64,000 nt of DNA, taken from NCBI RefSeq assembly GCF_009862785.1, contig NZ_WWHU01000001.1:3348001-3412000 (forward strand), written 5' to 3'. The stretch is from Gordonia sp. SID5947 (GTDB lineage Bacteria; Actinomycetota; Actinomycetes; Mycobacteriales; Mycobacteriaceae). The notes under the pieces are model-generated. The model did no database searches, was not told where the DNA came from, and worked only from the letters and a program-made list of their open reading frames with translations. Positions 1 through 9,226 of the stretch are shown piece by piece. Position numbers and translations under genes: made by a program. Within the stretch, counting starts at the first letter, position 1, and every line of letters starts with the position of its first letter.

Positions 1-2119
1 CACCCCGCTCGACCATGTCCTCGATCGACTCGAAGGCCATGTAGGGGTTCACCGCGGCGGCGCCGAAACCGATCAGGGTGGCGACGTGGTGCACCTCGCG
101 GCAGTCGCCGGACTCGACGATGAGACCGACGCGCGTGCGCATGCGCTCACGCACCAGGTGGTGGTGGACAGCCGCGGTCAGCAGCAGAGACGGGATCGGT
201 GCGAGCTTCTCGTCCGACTCCCGGTCGCTGAGCACGATGATCGAGACGCCGTCGGCGATCGCCGCGCTGACCTTGGCACGCACTTCGTCGAGTGCACGGC
301 GCAGACCCTCGCCGCCCTCGGCCACCGGGTAGAGGCCGTGGATGTGGGCGCTGGTGAAGTCCGGCAGCTCGGCGTTGTCATCGATGCGGACGAGCTTGGC
401 GAGCGTGTCGTTGTCGAGCACCGGCTGGGGCAGCATGATCTGCCGGCACGACTCCGGGCCGGGATGCAGCAGGTCGGCCTCACGGCCGATGGTGCCGCCG
501 ATGCTGGTCACCACTTCTTCGCGGATCGCGTCCAGCGGCGGGTTGGTCACCTGGGCGAACATCTGCTGGAAGTAGTCGAAGAGCATGCGCGGACGGGCCG
601 ACAACACCGCGATCGGGGTGTCGGTACCCATCGAGCCGATGGCCTCGGCGCCGGTCTTCGCCATCGGCGCGACCAGGAGGTTCAGCTCTTCGTTCGTGTA
701 ACCGAACACCTGCTGACGCAGCGCGACGCGGTCATGCGCCATGTGGACGTGCGGCAGTGCCTCCACATCGTCGATGTGCACGAGACCCTTGTCGAGCCAC
801 TCCTGGTACGGGTGCTCGCCGGCGAGTTCGTCCTTGATCTCCTCGTCGTCGACGATGCGGCCTGCGGCGGTGTCCACGAGGAACATCCGGCCCGGCTGCA
901 ACCGCATCTTCTGCACCACGTCGGCATGGTCGATGTCGAGCACGCCGACCTCCGACGCCATCACCACGAGGCCGTCCTTGGTGACCCAGACCCGGCTCGG
1001 GCGCAGCCCGTTGCGGTCGAGCACGGCGCCCACGACGGTGCCGTCGGTGAAGCAGACCGAGGCCGGTCCGTCCCACGGCTCCATCAGCGCCGAGTGGTAC
1101 TCGTAGAACGCCTTGTGCTCCGGCTTCATCGATTCGTGGCGTTCCCACGCTTCGGGGATCATCATCAGCACGGCGTGCGGGAGGGTGCGGCCGCCGAGGT
1201 GGAGCAGCTCGAGCACCTCGTCGAAACGTGCGGTGTCCGAGGCGCCCGGGGTGCAGGTCGGGAAGATCTTGGCGGCGACGTCACCGTCTCCGAACAACGC
1301 CGGGTCGATCAGCGCCTCGCGCGCCCGCATCCAGTTCTCGTTGCCGGTGACCGTGTTGATCTCACCGTTGTGCGCCACTCGGCGGAACGGATGGGCCAGC
1401 GGCCACGAGGGGAAGGTGTTGGTCGAGAAGCGCGAATGCACCAGCCCGAGCGCGCTCTCCACCCTCGAATCCTGCAGATCGATGTAGAACTCGCGCAGCT
1501 GTGGGGTGGTCAGCATGCCCTTGTAGACAAAGGTCTGACCGGACAGGCTCGGGAAGTACACGGTCTCGCGGCCCGGGCCGTCGGCGCCGGCACCCTTGGT
1601 GCCGAGTTCGGCCTGCACACGCTTGCGGACGACGAAGGCCTTCCGCTCGAGATCCATCCCTTCGGCACCGCCGATGAAGACCTGGCGGAACGTCGGCATC
1701 GCGTCACGAGCCAGCGCACCCAGCGAGTTCTCGTTGGTGGGGACCTCGCGCCAGCCGAGCAGGGTCAGGCCCTCGGCCTCGACGATCTTCTCGACGCCCT
1801 CGGTCGCGATGCGCGCATCCTCGGAGCCCTGCGGGAGGAAGGCGATGCCGGTGGCGTACGAGCCCTCGGCGGGCAATTCGAAGTCCACGGATTCCCGCAG
1901 GAAGCGGTCGGGCACCTGGATCATGATCCCGGCGCCGTCGCCGGTGTTCGGCTCGGCGCCCGCGGCTCCGCGATGCTCCAGGTTCACGAGTGCGGTTATC
2001 GCCTTGTCGACGATGTCGCGGCTGCGTCGTCCGTGCATGTCGACAACGAATGCGACACCGCAGGAGTCGTGCTCGTTGACCGGGTCATAGAGCCCGATGG
2101 GGCCCGGAGCATGCTTCAT
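1..2119 (-). CDS. gltB: Glutamate synthase large subunit, N-terminal part (runs off the left edge)
   Basis: The first 706 codons are present. The large subunit of NADPH-dependent glutamate synthase releases ammonia from glutamine in an N-terminal class II amidotransferase domain and channels it to 2-oxoglutarate to make glutamate in the cytoplasm. The protein starts [20 protein letters not shown]; Cys20, followed by GVAFV, is the expected N-terminal nucleophile exposed after propeptide removal. The central domain begins before the window edge, where [11 protein letters not shown] and [14 protein letters not shown] match the GltB FMN-linked region. The same frame holds from start to edge, so no frameshift is seen. 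The ATG has GAGG about 8 nt upstream. The partner gltD would lie outside the window. Two dyads upstream may be its operator. Confidence 0.95.
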   Translation of the reverse strand, partial: MKHAPGPIGLYDPVNEHDSCGVAFVVDMHGRRSRDIVDKAITALVNLEHRGAAGAEPNTGDGAGIMIQVPDRFLRESVDFELPAEGSYATGIAFLPQGSEDARIATEGVEKIVEAEGLTLLGWREVPTNENSLGALARDAMPTFRQVFIGGAEGMDLERKAFVVRKRVQAELGTKGAGADGPGRETVYFPSLSGQTFVYKGMLTTPQLREFYIDLQDSRVESALGLVHSRFSTNTFPSWPLAHPFRRVAHNGEINTVTGNENWMRAREALIDPALFGDGDVAAKIFPTCTPGASDTARFDEVLELLHLGGRTLPHAVLMMIPEAWERHESMKPEHKAFYEYHSALMEPWDGPASVCFTDGTVVGAVLDRNGLRPSRVWVTKDGLVVMASEVGVLDIDHADVVQKMRLQPGRMFLVDTAAGRIVDDEEIKDELAGEHPYQEWLDKGLVHIDDVEALPHVHMAHDRVALRQQVFGYTNEELNLLVAPMAKTGAEAIGSMGTDTPIAVLSARPRMLFDYFQQMFAQVTNPPLDAIREEVVTSIGGTIGREADLLHPGPESCRQIMLPQPVLDNDTLAKLVRIDDNAELPDFTSAHIHGLYPVAEGGEGLRRALDEVRAKVSAAIADGVSIIVLSDRESDEKLAPIPSLLLTAAVHHHLVRERMRTRVGLIVESGDCREVHHVATLIGFGAAAVNPYMAFESIEDMVERG

Positions 2120-2167
2120 AAGTTCGCCTCACTCTGTGCGCGACGCTGCGCACGCAATCACCGTTAT

Positions 2168-2205
2168 GTGTCCGTGGGACACCGTTGACGTGTCTTCGTG
2201 GACAC
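2168..2205. promoter_or_regulatory. Tandem dyads upstream of gltB
   Basis: Two related dyads lie side by side: GTGTCC-3 nt-GGACAC (2168-2182) and GTGTC-6 nt-GACAC (2190-2205). Their centres are about 22 bp apart, roughly two helical turns, and they sit 49-86 bp upstream of the gltB start. The spacing suggests a dimeric regulator. I cannot name it; they do not look like GlnR or AmtR boxes. Confidence 0.35.
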
Positions 2206-2541
2206 CGACCACCGGCTTGTCGCGAATCCCCCCGAATCCTTGGGCTGACCTGGGAGTCTTCTTCGGCCAAGTGGCGGTGCCCGTGTCAGCGTCGTTGCTG
2301 ACGGCGCACCCGGGTCAGACCTCGTCTACCCGGCACCACCCTGCTCTGCGAAAGCATTGTGAGTCATTTTCTCACGCCGGGTGCCCGGTATCGAAATCCG
2401 GATAGCACAACCGTGATGATTCCGCAGCGTACCCGCCATCTGACCCCCGTTTCGGCCCCACGCGCCTGCCCTCTGCGATCGCCCACCGGTGCCCACCCGG
2501 GACACTCGGGCGGATCCGCTGCTGCACCTGCCCGGATCCTC

Positions 2542-2547
2542 TAGCGT
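2542..2547 (+). promoter_or_regulatory. -10 box TAGCGT, leaderless start
   Basis: TAGCGT fits the actinobacterial TANNNT -10 and ends 7 nt before a GTG, so transcription would start at or next to that codon. Confidence 0.4.
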
Positions 2548-2554
2548 CGAAGAG

Positions 2555-3631
2555 GTGCGATCGCCCACTTCGACGCAGCAGTGGCCGCCAACCGGACGCG
2601 GCTCGTGGCGCTCGCGCGCCGTCAACGGATACCTCTCGCGAGTCTCCCACCCTCTGATGACCGCCGCAGGCCTCGGCGGCGCCGTTCCACCGGCCCGACT
2701 GATCAGCGCGATGCGGCCCGGGCTGAACCGGTCACTGGCCGCCATGTCGCCGGCGCCGGCCGGTACCAGGGTGGCGGCGGTGCGGGATGTGTTCGCCGCC
2801 GACGACCATGAGGGGGTGCGCGGTGGCCGGGTCCTCGGTGAGTGGGTCAGCGCACACGCCGGCCCCGCCCACCCCTCGAGCACCGACCAACCGATCATCT
2901 ATTACCTCCACGGCAGCGGATACGTCGTCTGTTCCGCCCGGACCCATCGCGGACTGGTCGCCCGACTCTCCCGCCGTACCGGGTGGTCGGCTTTCAGCCT
3001 CGACTACCGTCTCGGCCCCGAATACGTGTTCCCGGCCGCCGGTGACGACGCGATTCGCGGCTATCACTGGCTCCTGGCCGCCGGGTTCCGCGCCGATCGG
3101 ATCGTCGTGGCCGGCGACTCGGCAGGTGGCCACCTCGCCGCCGATCTGTTGGCGGACAACCATCGAACCGGCGCCCCACAACCGGCCGGGGTGGTGATGT
3201 TCTCGCCCCTGTACGATCCGACGTTCTCTCTGGCGGTGGCCAGCCAGCTCCGCGGAGTACGCGATCCGATCATCGATGCCGTTGCAGCACAACGAATCCT
3301 GCGCCTCTACACCGGATCTGCCGATCCCGATCACCGACGGATGCGGATCGCGCTGCATCGCGAGATGGCGCTGCCGCCGACGCTGATCCAGGTGGGAGGT
3401 CTCGAGGTGATGGGGGACGACGCGCGCGCGATGCACCGCGCACTCCGTTCGGCCGGCGCCGAGGTGACACTGCAGGAGTGGCCCGACCAAGGCCACGTCT
3501 TCCAGATGTTCCCGCGGTTCTCCCGCGAGTCGGGCCGAGCACTGGGCCTCGCAGCCGATTTCATGACCGGCCTGCCCAGCGCCGGTCGCACACCGACGTC
3601 GGACTCACGGCCCCCGCGTCGCCCTGCGTAG
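2555..3631 (+). CDS. HSL-family alpha/beta-hydrolase (esterase/lipase)
   Basis: A 358-residue hormone-sensitive-lipase-type carboxylesterase that hydrolyses acyl esters. Visible motifs are the oxyanion-hole HGSGY (about 119-123, a variant of HGGGF/Y), the nucleophile elbow GDSAGG with Ser189, a GDD segment near 287-289 supplying the acid, and His314 in DQGHVF. No clear signal peptide is present. I chose GTG 2555 because a TANNNT box lies 7 nt upstream; an in-frame GTG at 2489 would add 22 unconserved residues. The C-terminal 20 residues are Pro/Arg rich and end 20 bp from the convergent DUF2254 gene. Mycobacteriales carry many such Lip-type esterases, so the substrate cannot be told. Confidence 0.8.
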   Translation: MRSPTSTQQWPPTGRGSWRSRAVNGYLSRVSHPLMTAAGLGGAVPPARLISAMRPGLNRSLAAMSPAPAGTRVAAVRDVFAADDHEGVRGGRVLGEWVSAHAGPAHPSSTDQPIIYYLHGSGYVVCSARTHRGLVARLSRRTGWSAFSLDYRLGPEYVFPAAGDDAIRGYHWLLAAGFRADRIVVAGDSAGGHLAADLLADNHRTGAPQPAGVVMFSPLYDPTFSLAVASQLRGVRDPIIDAVAAQRILRLYTGSADPDHRRMRIALHREMALPPTLIQVGGLEVMGDDARAMHRALRSAGAEVTLQEWPDQGHVFQMFPRFSRESGRALGLAADFMTGLPSAGRTPTSDSRPPRRPA

Positions 3632-3651
3632 CCGTCACCGGCCGCGCCACG

Positions 3652-5840
3652 TCACCGACCATCCTCCGGCAGCTCTCCCGGCGTGGCGGGCCGGTGAAAG
3701 TGTGCGGGCGCGTGCAAACGCCCCCACTCCGACCCATAGCCTTGGCGATCCGCCGCAGAGGCCAGCTCCCGATCGAGATCGTCCGCCCAGTCCCGGCGGG
3801 CCTGGGCATCGAGCATCACCAGCCGTTCCTGGATCGGTGCCCGCTGGCTGGGCGCGCACGCCGTGAGCAGGGTCGCGAACAACGCCCGGAGACGGCGTTG
3901 CACCTGAGCCTGCCCGACGCTGTGCCTGCGGATCTCGTCGGTGCCCACCGCCAGATAATCCGGCCACCGTCTCCGTACGCCGGTGACGACCGCCGACGGC
4001 GCCGAGGCCTCCGCCGCGCGGACGCGGGGCGCGAGCATCAGGAGGAGTTCCTCGGTGTGGTCGAGTGCCTGCACGACGACGGTCGGATCGTTGCCGCCCG
4101 ACGACATCGCCTTGAGCGCGATGTCGGAGATCGCTTGCAGCGCAGCGGCCGGACTCACCGACGGTTGATTCGCGTCACCGAAGAGCAGACAGGCGCGTAC
4201 GCGCGCCGGGTCCACATCGGCGATGTCCCCGCGGGCCTCCACCACCGGCACGCCCTGGGGTACGTGGTCGCCCACCGACACCAGGACCTCGATCCGCACG
4301 TCCCAGTCGATGGCGTGACGCTCGAGCCGTGCGACGTCGACGGCGAGCAGTGTTCGGCCCCGCGTCGCGATCTCCGCCATCGTGATGACCGCAACCGGGA
4401 GATCGACCGCGTCGGCGACGGAGGCCGTGCCCACCTCGTCGTCGCTGCCGGTGAACTCCTCGAGGGGTACTGCCGGTACACCGCTGTCCGGCCGTCGCGC
4501 GCGATCCACCGGAGCAGATGCGCCGTGTTGAGGATGGCACCGACCTTCACCACCAGTGCGATGAAGAGATACGCGCTCACGGTGGTGAGCACGAATGCGA
4601 TCGCCGTCGACAATCCGGGGGTCGGCCCGTTCGGGTCCCCGACCGACAGGTCGATCGCGATGATCACGCTGTAGACGAAGGTCGCGAGGAAGAATCCCGT
4701 GGACCACCGCATCACCGGTTCCTGCTGGAGCATCGGGATCACCCGCACCGAGATCGACGAGGCCCCGAACTGCATGGCCAAGGTCACCGCGGTGAACACC
4801 AGGCCGGTCAGTGTCGCCATCGACCCGGCGATCACACTCAGCAAGGTGGCCAGTGTTCCGGCGTCCACCTGCAGCTCCAGGACCTCGTCGAGCCCGACAG
4901 TCACCCAGGCCGCGACGATGGCCACCGTCACGAGCACGACGGGCAGACGCCAGGTCGGCACCGTACGCAATTGACGTCTGGTTCGCCGCCACCGGATCGC
5001 CGAGGCGACGGCTCCGGGCATCCGCTCCCTCCGGTTCGCGGCGGCGGGGGCGGGTGGTGGCGCGACGACCGGCTTCTCGGGGACGCCGAAACGTCCGGCG
5101 ACTGCCTCCTGGGCGACGATCTTCCACCGCACCAACGGTTTCCGGTATCGCTCCTCGCGGGAGATCGCCTTCGCCAGCTTGCGCGGGCGGGTGCGGTAAC
5201 GCCAGCGTGCCCACGGTGAGTGTGGCCGGGCGAGACGGATCGCGCCGAACCACAGCAGGATCGGCACAAACAGGCCGAGCAGGCCTGTCCACACCTTGCC
5301 CTTCAGCAGGGTGATGGTCGCGAGCGCGACATCGAACACGACGACCACCAGGACGACGATGCGTGTCACCGCGTCCTGGGCGTCGCGATACTCGCCGACC
5401 ACGTCGGTGACCCCGAAAGGCTGGAGCCCCACCAGGAACAGCAGACCGACGGCGACGGCGACGAACACCGCGTCGATCGAGGTTCGACCTTCTTCGGACC
5501 AGTAGACATCCCGGAGATGGAGCAGCAGCGCGAACTCGTCGAGAACGAGAGCGCTCCCGATGCCGAAGACGGCGGCGAGCGTGCAGTCGAGGACGGGCGT
5601 GCGGAAGGGGTCGACGGCCACGAAACCGAACCCCGACAACAGCATCAGCATCATCCCGAAGAACACGTGGTGGACGTGGACTCCGCCTGGGGTCACGTTC
5701 CCGGGCCACCAGCTGACCTCCGCGCGGATCATACGGACGCTGAAACGGATGAACAGGAACGTCGACACAAAGGCGATGAGCAGGAAGAACAGCGGCAGCC
5801 GACCCGTGTCGACGATTGTCTGATCGAACCACCGCGCCAT
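3652..5840 (-). pseudogene. DUF2254 membrane protein, broken by a single-base frameshift
   Basis: The N-terminal part (from ATG 5840) has several hydrophobic segments, a basic linker, and then the DUF2254 membrane core (GSMATLTGLVFTAVTLAMQF). Near residue 459, after RDGRTAVYRQYP, this frame turns into low-complexity Ser/Arg sequence. The conserved C-terminal soluble domain (PLEEFTGSDDE onwards, to 3652) continues in the neighbouring frame. Adding one base in the four-base C/G run at 4464-4467 joins them into one protein of about 729 residues reading YPLEEF. The N-terminal TM block is an extension compared with a plain DUF2254 protein. The function of DUF2254 is unknown. It may be a real pseudogene, but three similar lesions elsewhere make a sequencing indel more likely. 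Confidence 0.8.
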
Positions 5841-5923
5841 GCTCAGACACTACTGCGGCCCGACGGCCGGGTTCGGCGGTTCCGCGGCCGACGGATTCCC
5901 CGTCGCCGCTGCACGGGTCGCCC

Positions 5924-5929
5924 TATCCT
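5924..5929 (+). promoter_or_regulatory. -10 box TATCCT, leaderless start
   Basis: TATCCT ends 6 nt before the ATG of the response regulator, which lacks a Shine-Dalgarno sequence. Confidence 0.5.
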
Positions 5930-5935
5930 GAGCCG

Positions 5936-6571
5936 ATGAACCTGGTGACCGTGGTCGTCGTCGATGATCACCCGTTCTTCCGCGACGGGGTTGCCCGCGG
6001 CCTCACTCAGAGCGGGCGCGTGACCGTGGTCGGAGAGGCCGGCGACGGCGCCGAAGGTCTGGAGGTGATCCGCCGGGAACTGCCGGATGTGGCCGTCGTC
6101 GACTATCAGATGCCCGGCATGACCGGGGTTGAGGTCGCCCACGCGGTGGCACGCGACAGACTACGGACCAAGGTGCTGTTGCTGTCCGCGGTCACCGACG
6201 GCCCGATCGTGTTCCGTGCGTTGGAAGAAGGTGCGGCCGGCTATCTCGCCAAGGATGCCGACCGCGACGAGATCGTCGGCGCGGTGACCCGGGTGGCCAA
6301 GGGCGAGACGGTGGTTCCGCCCGATCTCGCGGCCGGTCTCGTCGGTGAGATCCGCATCCGCTCGCAACCGGATGCACCCACGCTCAGCGAGCGCGAACGT
6401 CAGGTGCTGACCGGGTTTGCGCGGGGACTCTCGATCCCGCAGGTCGCCGCCGAGCTGTACATCGGGGCGTCGACGGTCAAGACACACACCCAGCGGCTCT
6501 ACGAGAAGCTGGGCGTCTCCGATCGCGCGGCAGCGGTCGCCGAGGCGATGCGCCGTGGCCTCCTCGAGTAG
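5936..6571 (+). CDS. NarL/FixJ-family two-component response regulator
   Basis: A 211-residue regulator. The receiver domain (about 3-120) carries the acidic pair Asp10-Asp11 and the phosphoacceptor Asp56 in VVDYQMPG. The C-terminal LuxR-type helix-turn-helix (about 145-208) contains LSERERQVL and STVKTHTQRLYEKLG. The start at ATG 5936 rests on the upstream TANNNT box; the reading frame extends further upstream without conserved sequence. Its last 17 nt overlap the start of the histidine kinase gene, so the two are translationally coupled and form a cognate pair. Targets are unknown. The small secreted protein immediately after the kinase is a candidate output. Confidence 0.92.
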   Translation: MNLVTVVVVDDHPFFRDGVARGLTQSGRVTVVGEAGDGAEGLEVIRRELPDVAVVDYQMPGMTGVEVAHAVARDRLRTKVLLLSAVTDGPIVFRALEEGAAGYLAKDADRDEIVGAVTRVAKGETVVPPDLAAGLVGEIRIRSQPDAPTLSERERQVLTGFARGLSIPQVAAELYIGASTVKTHTQRLYEKLGVSDRAAAVAEAMRRGLLE

Positions 6572-7817
6572 CCCGGCCCCTCTCCTGGGGCCGGCCGAGT
6601 TCGCCGACGAGCAACGTATCGACACGATCCTGGTCGACCACGCGTTGCAGGGCATTCGGATTCAGGTGCTGCTGCGCCTCCTCCTCTCGGTGTTCGTCCT
6701 CCTGGCGGTGGCCCTGCAGCCTCCGGCATACGCGGCGGGTGTCTGCATCGTGATCGCCGCACTGTACGTCGCGTGGTGCCTGCTCGGTGTACTCCTCGCG
6801 CCGCGCGCCGGCATGCTCGCCATCCGCTTCGCGTGGCTCACCGTGTTCGTCGACCTCGTGGTGCTGGTGGCGGTGACAGCGGTCGCCAGCCAGTCGGACC
6901 AGATCAGTTGGACCACAGACGTTCTGGTTGCCGGCTTCGCGCTCCTCCCGATGATCGCGGCCATCGGCATGCGCCCCCTGGTGTGCGCGGCGGTGGTGGT
7001 CCCGACCGTCGCGGTCTACTTCGTGGCCAACGCCATCGCCCGTGTGCCCAATGGGCGGCCGTGGTCGGTGATCCTGCTGAGCACCGCGGTGATCGGGGTT
7101 CTCGCGCTCGGGGCGGTCCTGCTGTCGCGGCTCCAGCGTTCCCGAGTGGTGACCATCGGCTCCCTGGCCGCCGAACGCAGTCGGCTGCTCGACGACGTGA
7201 TGCAGATCGAACAGCGTGAACGCCGCGATCTGGCCGAGCATCTGCACGACGGCGCGTTACAGTACGTGCTCGGCGCCAGACAGGAACTCGCCGCGCTCGG
7301 CGACAACGGCCGGGACTCCGAGAGCATCGCGCGGATCGACGAGGCGTTGCGCGAGTCGGCGCGACTGCTGCGGTCCACGCTCGGCGAGCTGCATCCGGCC
7401 GTCCTCGAACAAGCCGGTCTGGCGGTCGCCCTCACCGACCTCGCCCGGTCCGTCGAACACCGCACGTCCCTCACCGTCACCGTCGACACTGCCGGATGGC
7501 CGGACGACCGGCGAACACCGGTGGATCCGGTGCTGTTCGCCACCGCTCGGGAGCTCCTCACCAACGTCGTCAAGCATGCTCGCGCGACCGCGGTGGACCT
7601 GACCGCCGAGGCGGACGAAGGTATGGCGCGGATCGTGGTGGTCGATGACGGCGTCGGCGTCGATCCCGCACAGCTCGACCGACGGGTTGCCGGTGGCCAT
7701 ATCGGCCTGGCTTCGCGGCGGGTGCGTCTCGAAGGACAGGGTGGGACGCTGCGCGTCGGGCCGCACCCTCGCGGTGGCACCGTCGCGATCGCGGAGATCC
7801 CACTGCCACGGCCGTGA
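6555..7817 (+). CDS. Sensor histidine kinase, NarX/DesK type
   Basis: A 420-residue membrane kinase. Residues about 33-195 contain roughly five or six hydrophobic segments and no large extracellular loop, so the signal is probably sensed in or near the membrane. A HisKA_3 dimerisation domain follows, with the likely phosphoacceptor His231 in AEHLHDGALQ. The HATPase domain has an N-box (ARELLTNVVKHARA) and a G-box (DDGVGVDP). The chosen GTG 6555 lies within the end of the response regulator gene. The stop codon overlaps the next start as TGATG, indicating a three-gene operon. Confidence 0.9.
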   Translation: MASSSSPAPLLGPAEFADEQRIDTILVDHALQGIRIQVLLRLLLSVFVLLAVALQPPAYAAGVCIVIAALYVAWCLLGVLLAPRAGMLAIRFAWLTVFVDLVVLVAVTAVASQSDQISWTTDVLVAGFALLPMIAAIGMRPLVCAAVVVPTVAVYFVANAIARVPNGRPWSVILLSTAVIGVLALGAVLLSRLQRSRVVTIGSLAAERSRLLDDVMQIEQRERRDLAEHLHDGALQYVLGARQELAALGDNGRDSESIARIDEALRESARLLRSTLGELHPAVLEQAGLAVALTDLARSVEHRTSLTVTVDTAGWPDDRRTPVDPVLFATARELLTNVVKHARATAVDLTAEADEGMARIVVVDDGVGVDPAQLDRRVAGGHIGLASRRVRLEGQGGTLRVGPHPRGGTVAIAEIPLPRP

Positions 7818-8317
7818 TGCTCAGTCGCCCGGCCGCGTCCACGGGGTGCCCCCCCCGGATCACCGCAGCCACCGTCGGGATCGCCGGAGTCGCCGCCGCA
7901 GTCGGCATCGGACTCGCCGGCGCCGGGGCCGCACATGCCGGCACCATGCCGGTCACCCACCCCGGCGAGCCGTCGGTCGCGATGACGATCACCAACCACA
8001 CGGACAAGGTCGAGCATCTCGTCGGCTCCGGCACCAGCGGCAACGGGGTCTGGGTCAACGGCCCGAGGCAGACTCTCGGCCCCGGAGCCAGCGAGACCGT
8101 CACCGCCGTGGCGCCCCACGGTACGAAGTTGGCCGTCAACGTCGCGTACCGGATCGGCACCAGCGGACCTACCGCGACCTACGAGATCCTCAATTCGCAG
8201 TCGAACACGAACATCGGCACCAGCGGAATCTCCGGTCCGGGCGCGTCGAAGTACTGGCTCGGTCATACCTTCGGCAGCCATTACCCCGCCACCAACGTCG
8301 TCTTCGACCAGTGGTGA
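7817..8317 (+). CDS. Small secreted protein of unknown function, coupled to the two-component system
   Basis: A 166-residue protein with a signal peptide: basic N-terminus, a hydrophobic stretch (about 15-38) and an AHAG cleavage region near residue 41. The mature part is rich in Gly, Ser, Thr and Asn, including VGSGTSGNGVWVNG and SNTNIGTSG, and has a beta-rich look with no cysteine. I do not recognise a family. The ATG overlaps the kinase stop codon (TGATG); a GTG one codon earlier is also possible. Its position suggests that it is regulated with, or senses for, the two-component pair. Confidence 0.75.
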   Translation: MLSRPAASTGCPPRITAATVGIAGVAAAVGIGLAGAGAAHAGTMPVTHPGEPSVAMTITNHTDKVEHLVGSGTSGNGVWVNGPRQTLGPGASETVTAVAPHGTKLAVNVAYRIGTSGPTATYEILNSQSNTNIGTSGISGPGASKYWLGHTFGSHYPATNVVFDQW

Positions 8318-8336
8318 GTGCCACCGTCCGATGATG

Positions 8337-8370
8337 ACGGGCCCGCGACCATCAGTGGTCGCGGGCCCGT
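8337..8370. terminator. Bidirectional terminator hairpin
   Basis: A perfect 15-bp stem (ACGGGCCCGCGACCA and its complement) with a 4-nt loop lies between two convergent genes ending at 8317 and 8390. There is no T-tract, as is common in high-GC actinobacteria. Confidence 0.85.
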
Positions 8371-8389
8371 CCGTGGTCGTGACGCTGTA

Positions 8390-9091
8390 TCAGGGAATCA
8401 GCGAATCGAGCGAGCCGAAGGCTCCGGCTCCACCGGTCGCGGCGAAGTTCGTCGTGCAGCCGTTGAAGGACACGTTGTCGACGTTCACCTTGCCGGTCTT
8501 GTCGTTCGGCTGGCTGGAGATGCCGTAGTGGTCGACGACGGTCTTGTGGCTGTCGCTGTTGGCCGCCTCGGTGAGCTTCTCGAGCGTCGCGTTCTGACCC
8601 TTCGGGATGCCGGGGAGGTCGCGAGTGGCCCACCACTGGTTCGACTTGCTGGCGTCCTCCTTGCCTGCGCCGGCCGGGGCGGACCAGACAAGTGTCGCGA
8701 ATCCGTCAGCCGAGTTCACATTCGCGCCGGTCACGCGGATCTGCCAATTCGCGTTCCCTGCCGACTTCTCGAAGCTGAGTGGATTCTTTGCGACATCAAC
8801 TAGAGGGAGTTTTCCCGCCGCGTGATATGAGGCTTGACGTGGCATTTGTTCGGTCGTCATGAACTCCAGCGAACCATCGTCATCCACGACCTTCGTCGCC
8901 GTCACCTTGCCCGCTTGACCACGTTCGTCGGGGAATGTGTTCCCCCACCCGTTCGGGCTGGTAGGCGTGGCAACCTTGGCGCAGTTCATCGCGTTCACCG
9001 GCGCGGCGGTGGCCACCGCCGGTACCGCCAGACCTGCGGCGCCGACCGCAGCTGCTCCGGCAACAATTCCACGGATCATATTTCGTCGCAT
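8390..9091 (-). CDS. Secreted protein of unknown function
   Basis: A 233-residue exported protein. The signal peptide starts MRRNMIRGIVAGAAAVGAAG and cleaves near VATAAPVNA. The mature protein is probably globular, with several Trp residues (a NQWWATRD segment), one Cys near the mature N-terminus (NAMNCAKV) and one near the C-terminus (FNGCTTNF), possibly forming a disulfide. ATG 9091 has GGAGG 11 nt upstream; the frame extends to 9190, but this start is best supported by the Shine-Dalgarno and signal peptide. The gene stands alone, facing the terminator at 8337-8370. I do not recognise the family. Confidence 0.8.
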   Translation of the reverse strand: MRRNMIRGIVAGAAAVGAAGLAVPAVATAAPVNAMNCAKVATPTSPNGWGNTFPDERGQAGKVTATKVVDDDGSLEFMTTEQMPRQASYHAAGKLPLVDVAKNPLSFEKSAGNANWQIRVTGANVNSADGFATLVWSAPAGAGKEDASKSNQWWATRDLPGIPKGQNATLEKLTEAANSDSHKTVVDHYGISSQPNDKTGKVNVDNVSFNGCTTNFAATGGAGAFGSLDSLIP

Positions 9092-9226
9092 TTGGTGCTT
9101 CGCCTCCAATTCATTTTCGGCGTCATCTTTCGACGGACAACTCCACGAAGCTAACAAAGACTTCTCCGGGATATCCACCCCCAACTTCATTCGATATCCG
9201 AAATAGAAAGATGCGGTCGACGAAAA

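Larger units (their letters stand above)
2120..2554. other. Divergent intergenic region without a gene
   Basis: About 435 bp separates gltB from the esterase. It holds the tandem dyads near gltB and a TANNNT box next to the esterase start. Short open frames here have no recognisable domain and no ribosome binding site. Confidence 0.5.

Noticed and set aside
2155..2162. CAATCACC word near gltB as another copy of the importer operator
   Set aside because: Only a half-site without its partner; the same word also occurs inside coding sequences, so it is probably chance.
86..2188. 700-codon plus-strand open frame opposite gltB
   Set aside because: Antisense shadow of gltB with no recognisable motif.
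4440..4510. Programmed -1 frameshift in the DUF2254 gene
   Set aside because: No slippery heptamer or downstream stimulator is visible, and the same lesion type occurs in three unrelated genes.
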